This document shows, piece after piece, positions 15,527 through 23,836 of a stretch of DNA of 55,410 nt (position 1 is the stretch's first letter; each line of letters starts with the position of its first letter). Under the pieces are notes generated by a model, which was not told the DNA's origin, made no database searches, and saw nothing but the letters and a program-made list of their open reading frames with translations. A program made the position numbers and the translations under genes. Source of the DNA: an uncultured Lachnospiraceae bacterium (GTDB lineage Bacteria; Bacillota; Clostridia; Lachnospirales; Lachnospiraceae); NCBI GenBank assembly GCA_902781215.1, contig CACZIO010000014.1, forward strand, positions 1 through 55,410, given 5' to 3'.

Positions 15527-17851
15527 TCAGTCCCTGCTGAAAGTCAGTTCTCTGGTGATCTCCATGGGAACACCGTACTCTGTCGTCTGCTGTCCGCCGT
15601 CACCGTCCGTCGCTCCTGTCTCCGCCTCTTCCTGTACGATGTTCGTATAGGACATGTGGAGTGTTCCGCCGGAGGCGGAGATCCCGGTAAAGGAAACGGG
15701 ATAGGGGAAGGAGGTCGTGGTCTTGTTGAGGATCGTCTCCCCGTCGTTGGTCTCAATGACCAGCGTCACGGCCGTTCCCTCTTTATAATCCGGATCCTCG
15801 CTGTAGCGGGGCGCCTCGATCTTGGCGGAGTAGCTGTAGAGTACATCCCCGCTGATCTCCAGATCGATCTGGGTGTTTTTCTCGACATATTCGCCCTGAT
15901 CCATGGACTGTCCGATGACAACGCCGGGTGCATAGCGGCCGCTTGTATCCGTCACCTCGGATTTCCCGAGCTTCAGGCCGGCCTTGAGCAGCTCTTCCGC
16001 CGCCTCCTGTTCCGTGAGGCCCAGGACGTTGGGAACCTGCACCATTCCGGTCCGGTCCGGCCCGTCACTGACATAGATCGTGACCGATGAACCGGCGGGT
16101 ACTTCCGTGTTCTCCTTCGGATTCTGCCGCTCGACATAGCCCGCGTCCGTCTCTTCGCTGTACAGATGTTCCACCACCGGCGTAAGGCCGGCATCCTCCA
16201 GTGTCTCCGCGGCAACCGCCTGGGTCTCTCCCGTGACATCGGGAACAGTGGTCTTTTCGACGACGGCGACCGTCAGTGTGATCCTGGTCCCGGCTTCCAC
16301 CTGCGACCCTTCTGCGGCGCTGCAGGCCATGACAATGCCTTCGCCGTACTTGTCAGAGCTTCCGTACTCGACGTCCCATTCCAGGCCGGCACGTCCCAGG
16401 GCGGCCTCCGCTTCCGCCTCGCGCAGGCCGATCACCTGCGGGACGGTCAGAAGCTCCGGCTTTTCTTCCTCCTGCTCTTCTGTATCCTCCTGCGCAGACT
16501 GCGCGGCGGCAGTTTCCTGCGCGGCATCCTGTTTGTCGGAATCATGATCCCGGTTTACGAAAACCATCACGAGGACGACGCCGATCACGATGACGGCGAC
16601 AACCGAAAGGATCTGGATCAGACGGTCCAGTCTGCGCTCATCCTCCTCCAGTTCCTTCTCTTCCTCATCTTCTTCATCAGATCCATCATATTCCTTGTTA
16701 TCACTGGACTCCGGATAGGGATCCGGATCTTTGTCCGTCAGGCGGCCTGCTTCTCCGGGCCGGGCCGCGATCTCTGCTCCGGGGCCGGCAGGATCTGCTC
16801 CGTTCATCCTCCCGTCTGCACGGGCCATGCCCGGATCAGCCTCCCCGGTCCCTGAGACGAGGGCGGAAGCTCCGGCGGCGGCGCCTGCAGCATCCGATCC
16901 GGCAGCATCCGTTCCTGCTGCGGCAGGAACGGATGCGGAAGATCTCCTGCGGATCTCCTCGCGCTCTCTGGCTGTCACAGCGCGGGTCTCGGACAGGTTT
17001 TCGTCTCCGATCCGGTGTACAAAATCTCCGTCGGGTTCATTGAGGGAACGGCGAAGGTCAGCCGTGAGTTCCTCCATATTCTGGTAGCGGCGGTCCGGGC
17101 TCTTTTCACAGCACTTGAGCACGATCTGCTCCACACTGCGGGGAAGGTCCGGGACCAGTTCCCTGGGAGAGGGAAAGGGATCCTGGATATGCTGAAGGGC
17201 AACAGCCACGGTGGTCTCCCCGTCAAAGGGCACGCGGCCCGTCAGCATCTCATACAGAGTGACGCCCAGAGAATAGACATCGCTCTTTTCGTCACTGTAG
17301 CCGCCCCTTGCCTGCTCCGGCGAAGTATAGTGGACAGACCCCATGACATTGGATGTGATCGTGTTGCTGGTGGAGGCCTTGGCGATGCCGAAGTCCGTCA
17401 CCTTGACCTTGCCCTCCTTGGAAATAATAATATTCTGCGGTTTGATATCCCTGTGGATGATGTGGTTGCGGTGGGCTGCCGCCAGTCCCATCGAGACCTG
17501 GATGGCGACCGTCACGGCCTCGCGCGGTACAAGCCTTTCTTTTTTCTCAATATAGCGCTTGAGCGTGATCCCGTTGACCAGCTCCATGATGATGTAATAG
17601 GCACCTTTTTCCTCGCCCACATCATAGACATTGACAATATTCGGGTGCATCAGACCGGCAGCCGCCTGTGCTTCCACGCGGAATTTGGATACAAACGTCG
17701 CGTTCTCGGAAAACTCCTGTTTGAGCACCTTGACAGCCACCATGCGGTTGAGCCGGTGGTCCTTTGCCTTATATACATCGGACATGCCGCCGGTACCGAC
17801 CTTTTCCAGCACCTCGTAGCGGTCCGCAATCAACATACCTATCTTTATCAT
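15527..17851 (-). CDS. prkC: Ser/Thr protein kinase with PASTA repeats
   Basis: The 774-residue protein begins with a Hanks-type kinase domain: glycine loop GTGGMSDV near 19-26, Lys41, HRDIKPQN (133-140) and DFG (153-155). A long Ala/Gly-rich then acidic juxtamembrane linker (about 300-408) precedes one membrane helix (about 411-432). Three extracellular PASTA repeats follow (about 468-533, 535-603 and 605-672) and a C-terminal beta-rich tail of about 100 residues. PASTA domains bind muropeptides and lipid II, linking wall state to phosphorylation of division, wall and translation proteins. GGAGGATC precedes ATG 17851. The partner phosphatase is immediately upstream. Confidence 0.97.
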   Translation of the reverse strand: MIKIGMLIADRYEVLEKVGTGGMSDVYKAKDHRLNRMVAVKVLKQEFSENATFVSKFRVEAQAAAGLMHPNIVNVYDVGEEKGAYYIIMELVNGITLKRYIEKKERLVPREAVTVAIQVSMGLAAAHRNHIIHRDIKPQNIIISKEGKVKVTDFGIAKASTSNTITSNVMGSVHYTSPEQARGGYSDEKSDVYSLGVTLYEMLTGRVPFDGETTVAVALQHIQDPFPSPRELVPDLPRSVEQIVLKCCEKSPDRRYQNMEELTADLRRSLNEPDGDFVHRIGDENLSETRAVTAREREEIRRRSSASVPAAAGTDAAGSDAAGAAAGASALVSGTGEADPGMARADGRMNGADPAGPGAEIAARPGEAGRLTDKDPDPYPESSDNKEYDGSDEEDEEEKELEEDERRLDRLIQILSVVAVIVIGVVLVMVFVNRDHDSDKQDAAQETAAAQSAQEDTEEQEEEKPELLTVPQVIGLREAEAEAALGRAGLEWDVEYGSSDKYGEGIVMACSAAEGSQVEAGTRITLTVAVVEKTTVPDVTGETQAVAAETLEDAGLTPVVEHLYSEETDAGYVERQNPKENTEVPAGSSVTIYVSDGPDRTGMVQVPNVLGLTEQEAAEELLKAGLKLGKSEVTDTSGRYAPGVVIGQSMDQGEYVEKNTQIDLEISGDVLYSYSAKIEAPRYSEDPDYKEGTAVTLVIETNDGETILNKTTTSFPYPVSFTGISASGGTLHMSYTNIVQEEAETGATDGDGGQQTTEYGVPMEITRELTFSRD

Positions 17852-17956
17852 ATGATCCTCCGGACTTTATGACCGTCGAGGACATCCCGCCAGGGTCCAT
17901 GCGCTTTAAGGATGTCCGGGTATCAGAACTGGATCCTCCAGTGTGTACCGGGTCCG

Positions 17957-18715
17957 TTACCGGTACAGTGAATATGCTTCAAAAGGATTGACGAGGATAG
18001 CGGATATGTTGTCCTGGCCCCCCGCCATATTGGCTTCATAGATCAGTCTGTCCGCCGCATCCTCCAGATTCCTGTAGGAAAAAACGATCCTGACGATCTC
18101 CTCATCGGTCAGCATATTGGTCAGGCCGTCCGAGCACAGCAGGAGCAGCTCTCCCTCTGTCAGATCCTCACGGAAAAAATCGACAGTGAGATCGTCCTCT
18201 GCGCCGACGGCTCTTGTAATGATGTTTTTATCCGGTAGGGTCCTGGCCGTCTCCCGGTCGATCCTGCCCGCCTGGACCATCTCCTCGACATAGGAATGAT
18301 CCACAGTGATCTGACGGATCCGTTCCGGTCCGCGCAGGATATAAAGCCGGCTGTCGCCGACATTGGCCGCCAGGAGTCTGCCGTCGCGCACTGACGCGGA
18401 GACAAAGGTCGTCCCCATGCCGAACAGGGATTCATCCTTTGCAGCGATCTCACGCAGCTTTTGATTGGCATCTTTGAGCGCTTCCGCCAGTATGGCTGCA
18501 GGATCGGACTTGGACATTCCGGCCGCCGCGACAGCTGCTGCCACACGGTCAACTGTATACCTGGAGGCATAATCCCCTGCGTTATGACCGCCCATCCCGT
18601 CGGCGACGATATAGAGGTTGGGAAGAGGACCGACCGGAATGTCACTGGTAAAGACATAATCCTGGTTCATTTTCCTCCGTCTGCCCGTATCAGTGATTGA
18701 AAAAGAAGATGGCAT
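17957..18715 (-). CDS. stp: PP2C-type Ser/Thr phosphatase (Stp/PrpC)
   Basis: The 252-residue protein has the PP2C metal-binding motifs TDTGRRRKMNQD (8-19), VADGMGGHNAGD (about 38-49), GDS in NVGDSRLY, CSDGLTN and GGQDN near the end. It removes phosphates placed by the neighbouring kinase. The start at 18715 is kept although its ribosome site (GGGGGAG) is unusually close. An ATG at 18670 has a better-looking GGAGG, but using it would delete the first conserved motif; that GGAGG is simply part of the Arg-Arg-Lys codons. Confidence 0.95.
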   Translation of the reverse strand: MPSSFSITDTGRRRKMNQDYVFTSDIPVGPLPNLYIVADGMGGHNAGDYASRYTVDRVAAAVAAAGMSKSDPAAILAEALKDANQKLREIAAKDESLFGMGTTFVSASVRDGRLLAANVGDSRLYILRGPERIRQITVDHSYVEEMVQAGRIDRETARTLPDKNIITRAVGAEDDLTVDFFREDLTEGELLLLCSDGLTNMLTDEEIVRIVFSYRNLEDAADRLIYEANMAGGQDNISAILVNPFEAYSLYR

Positions 18716-18776
18716 AACTCCCCCCGATTATCTGTCACATTGATCATGTAGCATCGATCAGAAATCCATCAGGCAC

Positions 18777-19883
18777 TTAAGAGGTGACATATCTGTTGCG
18801 CAGTTGTCCGCAGGCCCCCTCGATATCCCGGCCCAATGCTCTTCTAATACTAACATTTACACCATGATTTTCAAGTTTCTTTTTAAAGGCCTGTACGTGG
18901 TTCCTGTCGGGATGGCGGAAGCCGCTCTCCCGGACAGGATTCACCGGGATCAGGTTGACATGGGCCTGCAGAGGCCTGGCGAGCCTGGCCAGACCGGCTG
19001 CATCCGCCTCGCTGTCATTCACATCGCGGATCAGGCTGTATTCAAAGGTGATCTGCCTGCCGGTCGCGCGATAGTAGGCCCTGCAGGCCTCCATCAGTTC
19101 CTCGATGGACCAGCGCCGGGCGATCGGCATGATCTTCTGCCTCTGTGCATCGGTCGCAGCATGGAGGGACAGGGCCAGGGTAATATGCAGGCCCTCCTCC
19201 GCCAGACGGTAGATGTTGGGGACGATCCCGCAGGTGGAGACCGTCACGTTCCTCTGGCTCAGATGCATCCCCTCCGGACATGTCAGAAGCCGCAGGAAAC
19301 GCAGCAGATTTTCATAATTGTCAAGGGGCTCGCCCATTCCCATGACAACGATATGGGAGATCGTCTCCCCGGTCTCACGGGCAATGGCATAGATCTGTTC
19401 GAGCATCTCCGAGGCCGTCAGGGAACGGACCAGTCCGTGCAGGGTGGACGCGCAGAAGCTGCATCCCATCCGGCACCCGACCTGGGAGGATATACAGACG
19501 CTGTTACCGAACCGGTAACGCATGAAAACACTCTCGACAAGGCACCCGTCAGGCATCTCAAACAGGAATTTCTGCGTCCCGTCGACGGCGGATACCTGCC
19601 GGTCCCGGACGGAGGCTCTGACGAGCGGATAGTCCCTTTCCAGCTGGTCCCGCAGCGCAGCCGGCAGATTTGTCATGCCGGCATATTCTTTTGCCCGCCG
19701 GACATGGATCCATTCAAAGAGCTGTTTGGCCCGGAAGGCGGGCTGTCCGATCTCCAGCACCAGTTCTTTCAGTTCCTCCGGGAGCATGGACTTGATATCC
19801 GGGGATGACACGGCAGCCTCCCCCGGTCCGGTCCCGTCAAAAGCCTGTATATTCAGTTCTGTCCTTCTGCTCTCTGTATTCAT
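18777..19883 (-). CDS. rlmN: 23S rRNA/tRNA (adenine-C2)-methyltransferase RlmN
   Basis: The 368-residue radical SAM enzyme has CRMGCSFC (Cys137, 141, 144) for the [4Fe-4S] cluster, GMGEPLDNYEN for SAM binding and a C-terminal GACGQL carrying the methyl-transfer Cys. It methylates A2503 of 23S rRNA and A37 of some tRNAs using a two-step methyl transfer. The N-terminal 25 residues are non-conserved. The upstream gap to rsmB is 178 bases and holds a short tandem repeat, so it may have its own promoter. Confidence 0.97.
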   Translation of the reverse strand: MNTESRRTELNIQAFDGTGPGEAAVSSPDIKSMLPEELKELVLEIGQPAFRAKQLFEWIHVRRAKEYAGMTNLPAALRDQLERDYPLVRASVRDRQVSAVDGTQKFLFEMPDGCLVESVFMRYRFGNSVCISSQVGCRMGCSFCASTLHGLVRSLTASEMLEQIYAIARETGETISHIVVMGMGEPLDNYENLLRFLRLLTCPEGMHLSQRNVTVSTCGIVPNIYRLAEEGLHITLALSLHAATDAQRQKIMPIARRWSIEELMEACRAYYRATGRQITFEYSLIRDVNDSEADAAGLARLARPLQAHVNLIPVNPVRESGFRHPDRNHVQAFKKKLENHGVNVSIRRALGRDIEGACGQLRNRYVTS

Positions 19884-20005
19884 CGCTTCTTTCTGATCTG
19901 TGATCCGGCAACAATGCCCGGCTGAATGCTGTCACTTGTGCGTCGTCAGCTGCGTTTCAGCTCTTTTGAATCTCCCGCAGGCTGCCCGCTTTCTTTATTC
20001 ATATA

Positions 20006-20051
20006 TGTATGAATGCTGCTGTCCGTTCTGTATGAATGCCGCAGTCCGTTC
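20006..20051 (-). repeat. 23-bp tandem repeat upstream of rlmN
   Basis: Two head-to-tail copies (20006-20028 and 20029-20051) begin TGTATGAATGC and differ at a few positions. The first overlaps a 7-bp inverted repeat ATTCATA/TATGAAT. It lies just downstream of the rsmB stop codon. No function is evident. Confidence 0.7.
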
Positions 20052-20061
20052 TTTCCGCTGT

Positions 20062-21501
20062 TCATACCGGGGGCCTGCGGAAACGTGAGATGAAAAACCC
20101 GTCGGTACCGTGTTCATGCGGCAGCAGCTGCAGCATATGTCCCTGAAGTCCCGGAATCCCATCCGGCAGATGGGGCTCCAGCGCATCCGGCACCAGGCCC
20201 AGCTCCTTCTCGATCCAGGCCGCATTGTCTTCATTTTCCTCCCGGCTGATGGTACAGGTGCTGTAGATCATGACGCCGCCGGGCTTGAGATACCGGACGG
20301 CACTCTTGAGGATCTGACGCTGCAGGGTCTGCAGGGAAAGGATCCCCTCCCTGCTGGCCCGGTATTTGATGTCCCGCTTTTTTCCGATGACACCGAGTCC
20401 CGAGCAGGGCAGATCGCAGAGCAGGACGTCCGCCCGCTCCCTCTCCGCAGGCTGGTCCAGTCTGGCGTCGCGCTCCTGCACAATGATATTGGTCAGCTGC
20501 AGGCGGGCCGCGCCCTCCCGAATCCGGTCTGTCTTGCGCGCTGTCAGGTCAAAGGAGAAGACCCTCCCCACCTGAGCCGCTCCGGGCTCACCGGCCGCCT
20601 GCAGGATCTGCGCCGCATAAAAGCTTTTACCGCCGGGGGCGGCACAGACATCGTACACCGTCTCCGTTCCGGTCAGTCCCGCCGCCCGGACGGCCAGCAT
20701 GGAGCTTTCGTCCTGCACCGTCCACAGTCCCCGGTCAAATCCGGGGAGTTTCCGCAGGTCGGAGGTCCTGCGGATCCGCAGTGAATCCTCCAGCCACATG
20801 CCTTTCTCCACGACGGCACCGGCCTCCCGCAGCTGCAGGATCAGCTTCTCCCTCTCCTGCACAGCCAGCCCCGGCGCGGTCCTGACTGATACCGGGCGCA
20901 CCTCCATCAGTGCCTCCAGCAGGCGCACGGCCGTCTCCTCTCCCAGCTGCTCTGTCCACATCTCTGTCAGCCAGGCAGGCATGGAATAGCGGACGGAAAT
21001 GTCCGGGTCCTCCTTTTTCCTCTCAGAATCCGCATCCCGCGCCGCATTGCGCAGAACGCCGTTGACAAATCCCGAGAGCCTTGCAGGCGCATGCTTTTTG
21101 GCCAGACGGACAGACTCATTGCAGGCCGCGCTGTCGGGCACGGCATCCATGTAGAGGATCTGATAGATGCCCATGCGCAGGATCTGCAGAACGGCCGGAT
21201 GCAGGCGCGTGACCGGCCGCTTCGTATAGTGGGTGATCCGCGCGTCCAGCTCAGGCTCACGCTCGATGACCCCTTCCAGAAGGCGCTTGATAAAGGCCCT
21301 CTCCGCTGTGCTCATCTCCGCGCAGTCATCCAGTGTTCTCTTCACCAGCACGTTGCTGAAGGTGTCATTTCTGACACGGGAAAGAAGGGCAAGCAAGACG
21401 GCTTCACGCGCGTCCCTCCGTGCCCTTCCAGGTCTGTTCGTCTGTTTCTGATCTCTCATCCGGGTATCTTCGCCCCCGCTTCGGGCTTTTCTCCCGCTCA
21501 T
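20062..21501 (-). CDS. rsmB: 16S rRNA (cytosine-967-C5)-methyltransferase RsmB
   Basis: The 479-residue protein has a NusB-like N-terminal RNA-binding domain (about 25-165) and a Rossmann methyltransferase domain. The latter has VYDVCAAPGGKS for SAM, DLPCSGLGVIGKK with the first catalytic Cys and STCTISREENED with the second. Its start codon overlaps the stop of the upstream zinc peptidase gene (ATGA), a sign of translational coupling. A second Met (MRDQKQT) 14 codons in is possible. Confidence 0.96.
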   Translation of the reverse strand: MSGRKARSGGEDTRMRDQKQTNRPGRARRDAREAVLLALLSRVRNDTFSNVLVKRTLDDCAEMSTAERAFIKRLLEGVIEREPELDARITHYTKRPVTRLHPAVLQILRMGIYQILYMDAVPDSAACNESVRLAKKHAPARLSGFVNGVLRNAARDADSERKKEDPDISVRYSMPAWLTEMWTEQLGEETAVRLLEALMEVRPVSVRTAPGLAVQEREKLILQLREAGAVVEKGMWLEDSLRIRRTSDLRKLPGFDRGLWTVQDESSMLAVRAAGLTGTETVYDVCAAPGGKSFYAAQILQAAGEPGAAQVGRVFSFDLTARKTDRIREGAARLQLTNIIVQERDARLDQPAERERADVLLCDLPCSGLGVIGKKRDIKYRASREGILSLQTLQRQILKSAVRYLKPGGVMIYSTCTISREENEDNAAWIEKELGLVPDALEPHLPDGIPGLQGHMLQLLPHEHGTDGFFISRFRRPPV

Positions 21502-22208
21502 CTGCGCCTTCGTCCGCCGTTGACCAGCATGAGCAGACGCAGAAGCTGCATGACCGAGGCGGCCGCGGAAGCCACATAGGTCAGCGCCGCTGCATTGAGT
21601 ACAGACCGGCTCCCCTTCACTTCGGCCTGGCCCAGGATCCCGTAGTCCTGCAGCATGACCAGGGCCCTGCGGGATGCGTCAAACTCGACGGGCAGGGTCA
21701 CCAGCTGGAAGAGGACGCCGAAGGAGAACAGATAGATCCCGATCATGGCCAGGGTGTCATTGAGGCCGAAGATCAGGCCCAGCATAACGATCCAGATACC
21801 CACATTGCTCCCGATGTTCGCGACAGGCACCAGAGCTGTCCTGAGGCGGAGCGGCAGGTAACCGTTCTCATGCTGCATCACATGTCCGCATTCGTGGGCC
21901 GCCACACCGATGGCCGCCACCGATGTGGAGTTGTAGGTGGTGTCCGAGAGATTGACCACGCCGCGGGCGGGGTCATAGTGGTCGGTCAGTTCACCGGCCA
22001 CATGCTGGACCGTCACACCGATCACACCGTTTCTGCGCAGGATCAGCTCAGCCGCCTGCGCGCCGGTCATGCCGCATGCGCTCCCGGCCCTGGCATATTT
22101 GCGATAGGTCGATTTGACATGCGCGCTCGCCAGCATGCAGAGCAGGGCTCCGACAATGACAAGCAGATATGTTCCGTCAAACATTCCATAGCCGCCGTAG
22201 TAATACAT
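21498..22208 (-). CDS. Membrane zinc metallopeptidase (YugP-like)
   Basis: The 236-residue protein begins MYYYGGYG, a Tyr/Gly-rich start typical of this family; GGAGG seven bases before ATG 22208 fixes it. It has a first membrane helix (about 12-30) and the zinc-protease motif AAHECGHVMQH near residue 105. Two or three C-terminal membrane helices follow. It is a putative neutral zinc peptidase conserved next to fmt and rsmB in many Clostridia; its substrate is not known. It overlaps rsmB by four bases. Confidence 0.9.
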   Translation of the reverse strand: MYYYGGYGMFDGTYLLVIVGALLCMLASAHVKSTYRKYARAGSACGMTGAQAAELILRRNGVIGVTVQHVAGELTDHYDPARGVVNLSDTTYNSTSVAAIGVAAHECGHVMQHENGYLPLRLRTALVPVANIGSNVGIWIVMLGLIFGLNDTLAMIGIYLFSFGVLFQLVTLPVEFDASRRALVMLQDYGILGQAEVKGSRSVLNAAALTYVASAAASVMQLLRLLMLVNGGRRRR

Positions 22209-22274
22209 ACAGAAGCCTCCTTCCAATCCTTACTGCTGTACCGGTGCCTGCTGGCAGCCGCAAGCAGATTCATA

Positions 22275-23216
22275 TCATGCTCCGAGAAGTGTACCCGCAG
22301 GGATCTTTGTGCCGCGGAGAAAGGCATCCGTGCCCATCCGCTTTTTTCCTTCCGCCTGCACTTCCAGCAAGGCAAGGACTCCATCGCCGGTACGGACACA
22401 GATCCTGGACTTATCCGTATAAAGAACAGTCCCGGGCAATACCGGTCCGGCATCCTGTTCAGGCTCCGCGACTTCCGCCTTCCAGACCTTGAGGACATGT
22501 CCGTCCAGCTTTGTATAGGCCCCCGGCCAGGGCAGCATGCCCCGCAGCCGGCGCTCGATCTGTGCCGCGGGCATGGTCCAGTCGATCTCTCCCATCTCTT
22601 TGCGAAGCATGGGCGCATAGGAGGACCGCTCATCATCCTGCGGGACCGGGTTTATGTCCCCGGACTCGATCGCGGGGAGATAGCGGACGATCATCTGTCC
22701 CCCCAGCTCCGCCAGTTTCTCATACAGGCTCTCGCCGGTCTCCTGAGGTCCGATCGCCACCTTTTCCTGAAAGAGAATATCACCGGTGTCAAGGCCGGCA
22801 TTCATCTGCATCAGGGTCACACCGCTCTCCGCATCCCCGTTGATCACAGCCCACTGGATGGGGGCAGCGCCCCTGAGCCCGGGAAGGAGGGACGCGTGAA
22901 TGTTGACACAGCCCAGCCTGGGTATATCCAGCAGTTCCTGCGGCAGTATCTGGCCGAAAGCCGCCACGACGATCAGGTCCGGCTGGAGGCTCCGGATCTT
23001 CTCGACCGCCTCCGGCTCACGGATGCGCGCCGGCTGAAAGACCGGGACGCCCCATTTCTGCGCGCAGACACTGACCGGCGTCTGGATCACCTTCCTGCCG
23101 CGGCCCTTCTGTCTGTCCGGCTGTGTCACGGCCAGAATGACATTCTGACCTGCCGCGCACAGGGCATCCAGCGCAGCGACTGCGAAATCCGGTGTCCCCA
23201 TAAAAATAATCTTCAT
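22275..23216 (-). CDS. fmt: Methionyl-tRNA formyltransferase
   Basis: The 313-residue protein starts MKIIFMGTPDFAV. It has the folate-binding and catalytic segment NIHASLLPGLRGAAPIQWA (Asn-x-His-x-Ser-x-Leu-Pro motif), VTLMQMNAGLDTGD, and a C-terminal OB-like tRNA domain. It formylates initiator Met-tRNA using 10-formyl-THF. GGAGG six bases before ATG 23216 marks the start. It pairs with def immediately upstream. Confidence 0.97.
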   Translation of the reverse strand: MKIIFMGTPDFAVAALDALCAAGQNVILAVTQPDRQKGRGRKVIQTPVSVCAQKWGVPVFQPARIREPEAVEKIRSLQPDLIVVAAFGQILPQELLDIPRLGCVNIHASLLPGLRGAAPIQWAVINGDAESGVTLMQMNAGLDTGDILFQEKVAIGPQETGESLYEKLAELGGQMIVRYLPAIESGDINPVPQDDERSSYAPMLRKEMGEIDWTMPAAQIERRLRGMLPWPGAYTKLDGHVLKVWKAEVAEPEQDAGPVLPGTVLYTDKSRICVRTGDGVLALLEVQAEGKKRMGTDAFLRGTKIPAGTLLGA

Positions 23217-23297
23217 ATGATTCCTCCATCCGGAGCGCTTCGTACCCCGCGCTTCGCACAATCCGTCACTTTCCTGCGGGGTGCTGAACAGATACTA

Positions 23298-23813
23298 TTA
23301 TTCAGCTTCCGCTTCGCTTTCTTCCTCCAGGGCGGCTTCCTCGAGTTCCGACGCCTCGAGGAGGTCTCCGTTGACCTTCTCGACATAGAGGTGTCCGTCC
23401 AGATGATCCAGTTCATGGCAGATCGCGCGGGCCAGGAATTCCTCCGCCTCCATCTCCCATTCATTCATGTCCAGGTCGCTGTAGCGGACGACCACCCTGT
23501 TGGGGCGGGTGACTTCGCCCACCTTGCCGGGGACGGACAGGCAGCCTTCGTAGCCGGTCTGCTCGCCGTCGGCTTCAATGATCTCGGGGTTGAGCATGGT
23601 GTAGGGCTCGTTCTGTTCCTCTGTGACATCGATCACGACCAGCCGCTTGAGGATCCCCACCTGGGGCGCTGCCAGTCCGACGCCGCCGGCATCGTACATT
23701 GTCTCCAGCATGTCCTCCGCGAGAGATCGGATGCGGGGCGTCACCTCTTTGATCACCTTTGCCTTTTTTTCGAGGACAGGATCCCCCATCTCCCTGATGT
23801 TTCTGAGTGCCAT
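23298..23813 (-). CDS. def: Peptide deformylase
   Basis: The 171-residue enzyme has the three deformylase motifs GVGLAAPQVG, EGCLSVPG (metal-binding Cys) and HELDHLDG (two metal-binding His and the catalytic Glu). It removes the formyl group that Fmt adds. The tail is strongly acidic (Glu/Ala-rich). The ATG at 23813 has GGAGGT upstream; the earlier ATG at 23825 overlaps that site. Confidence 0.97.
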   Translation of the reverse strand: MALRNIREMGDPVLEKKAKVIKEVTPRIRSLAEDMLETMYDAGGVGLAAPQVGILKRLVVIDVTEEQNEPYTMLNPEIIEADGEQTGYEGCLSVPGKVGEVTRPNRVVVRYSDLDMNEWEMEAEEFLARAICHELDHLDGHLYVEKVNGDLLEASELEEAALEEESEAEAE

Positions 23814-23836
23814 GTAAACCTCCATCTTATATTTGT

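Noticed and set aside
17879-17965. Inverted repeats GGACATCC/GGATGTCC and GTACCGG/CCGGTAC between stp and prkC
   Set aside because: No T-run, and one overlaps the stp stop codon; more likely chance or a minor mRNA structure than a terminator within a conserved operon.
18650-18690. Better-looking ribosome site and internal ATG (18670) in the PP2C gene
   Set aside because: Using it would remove the first conserved metal-binding motif.
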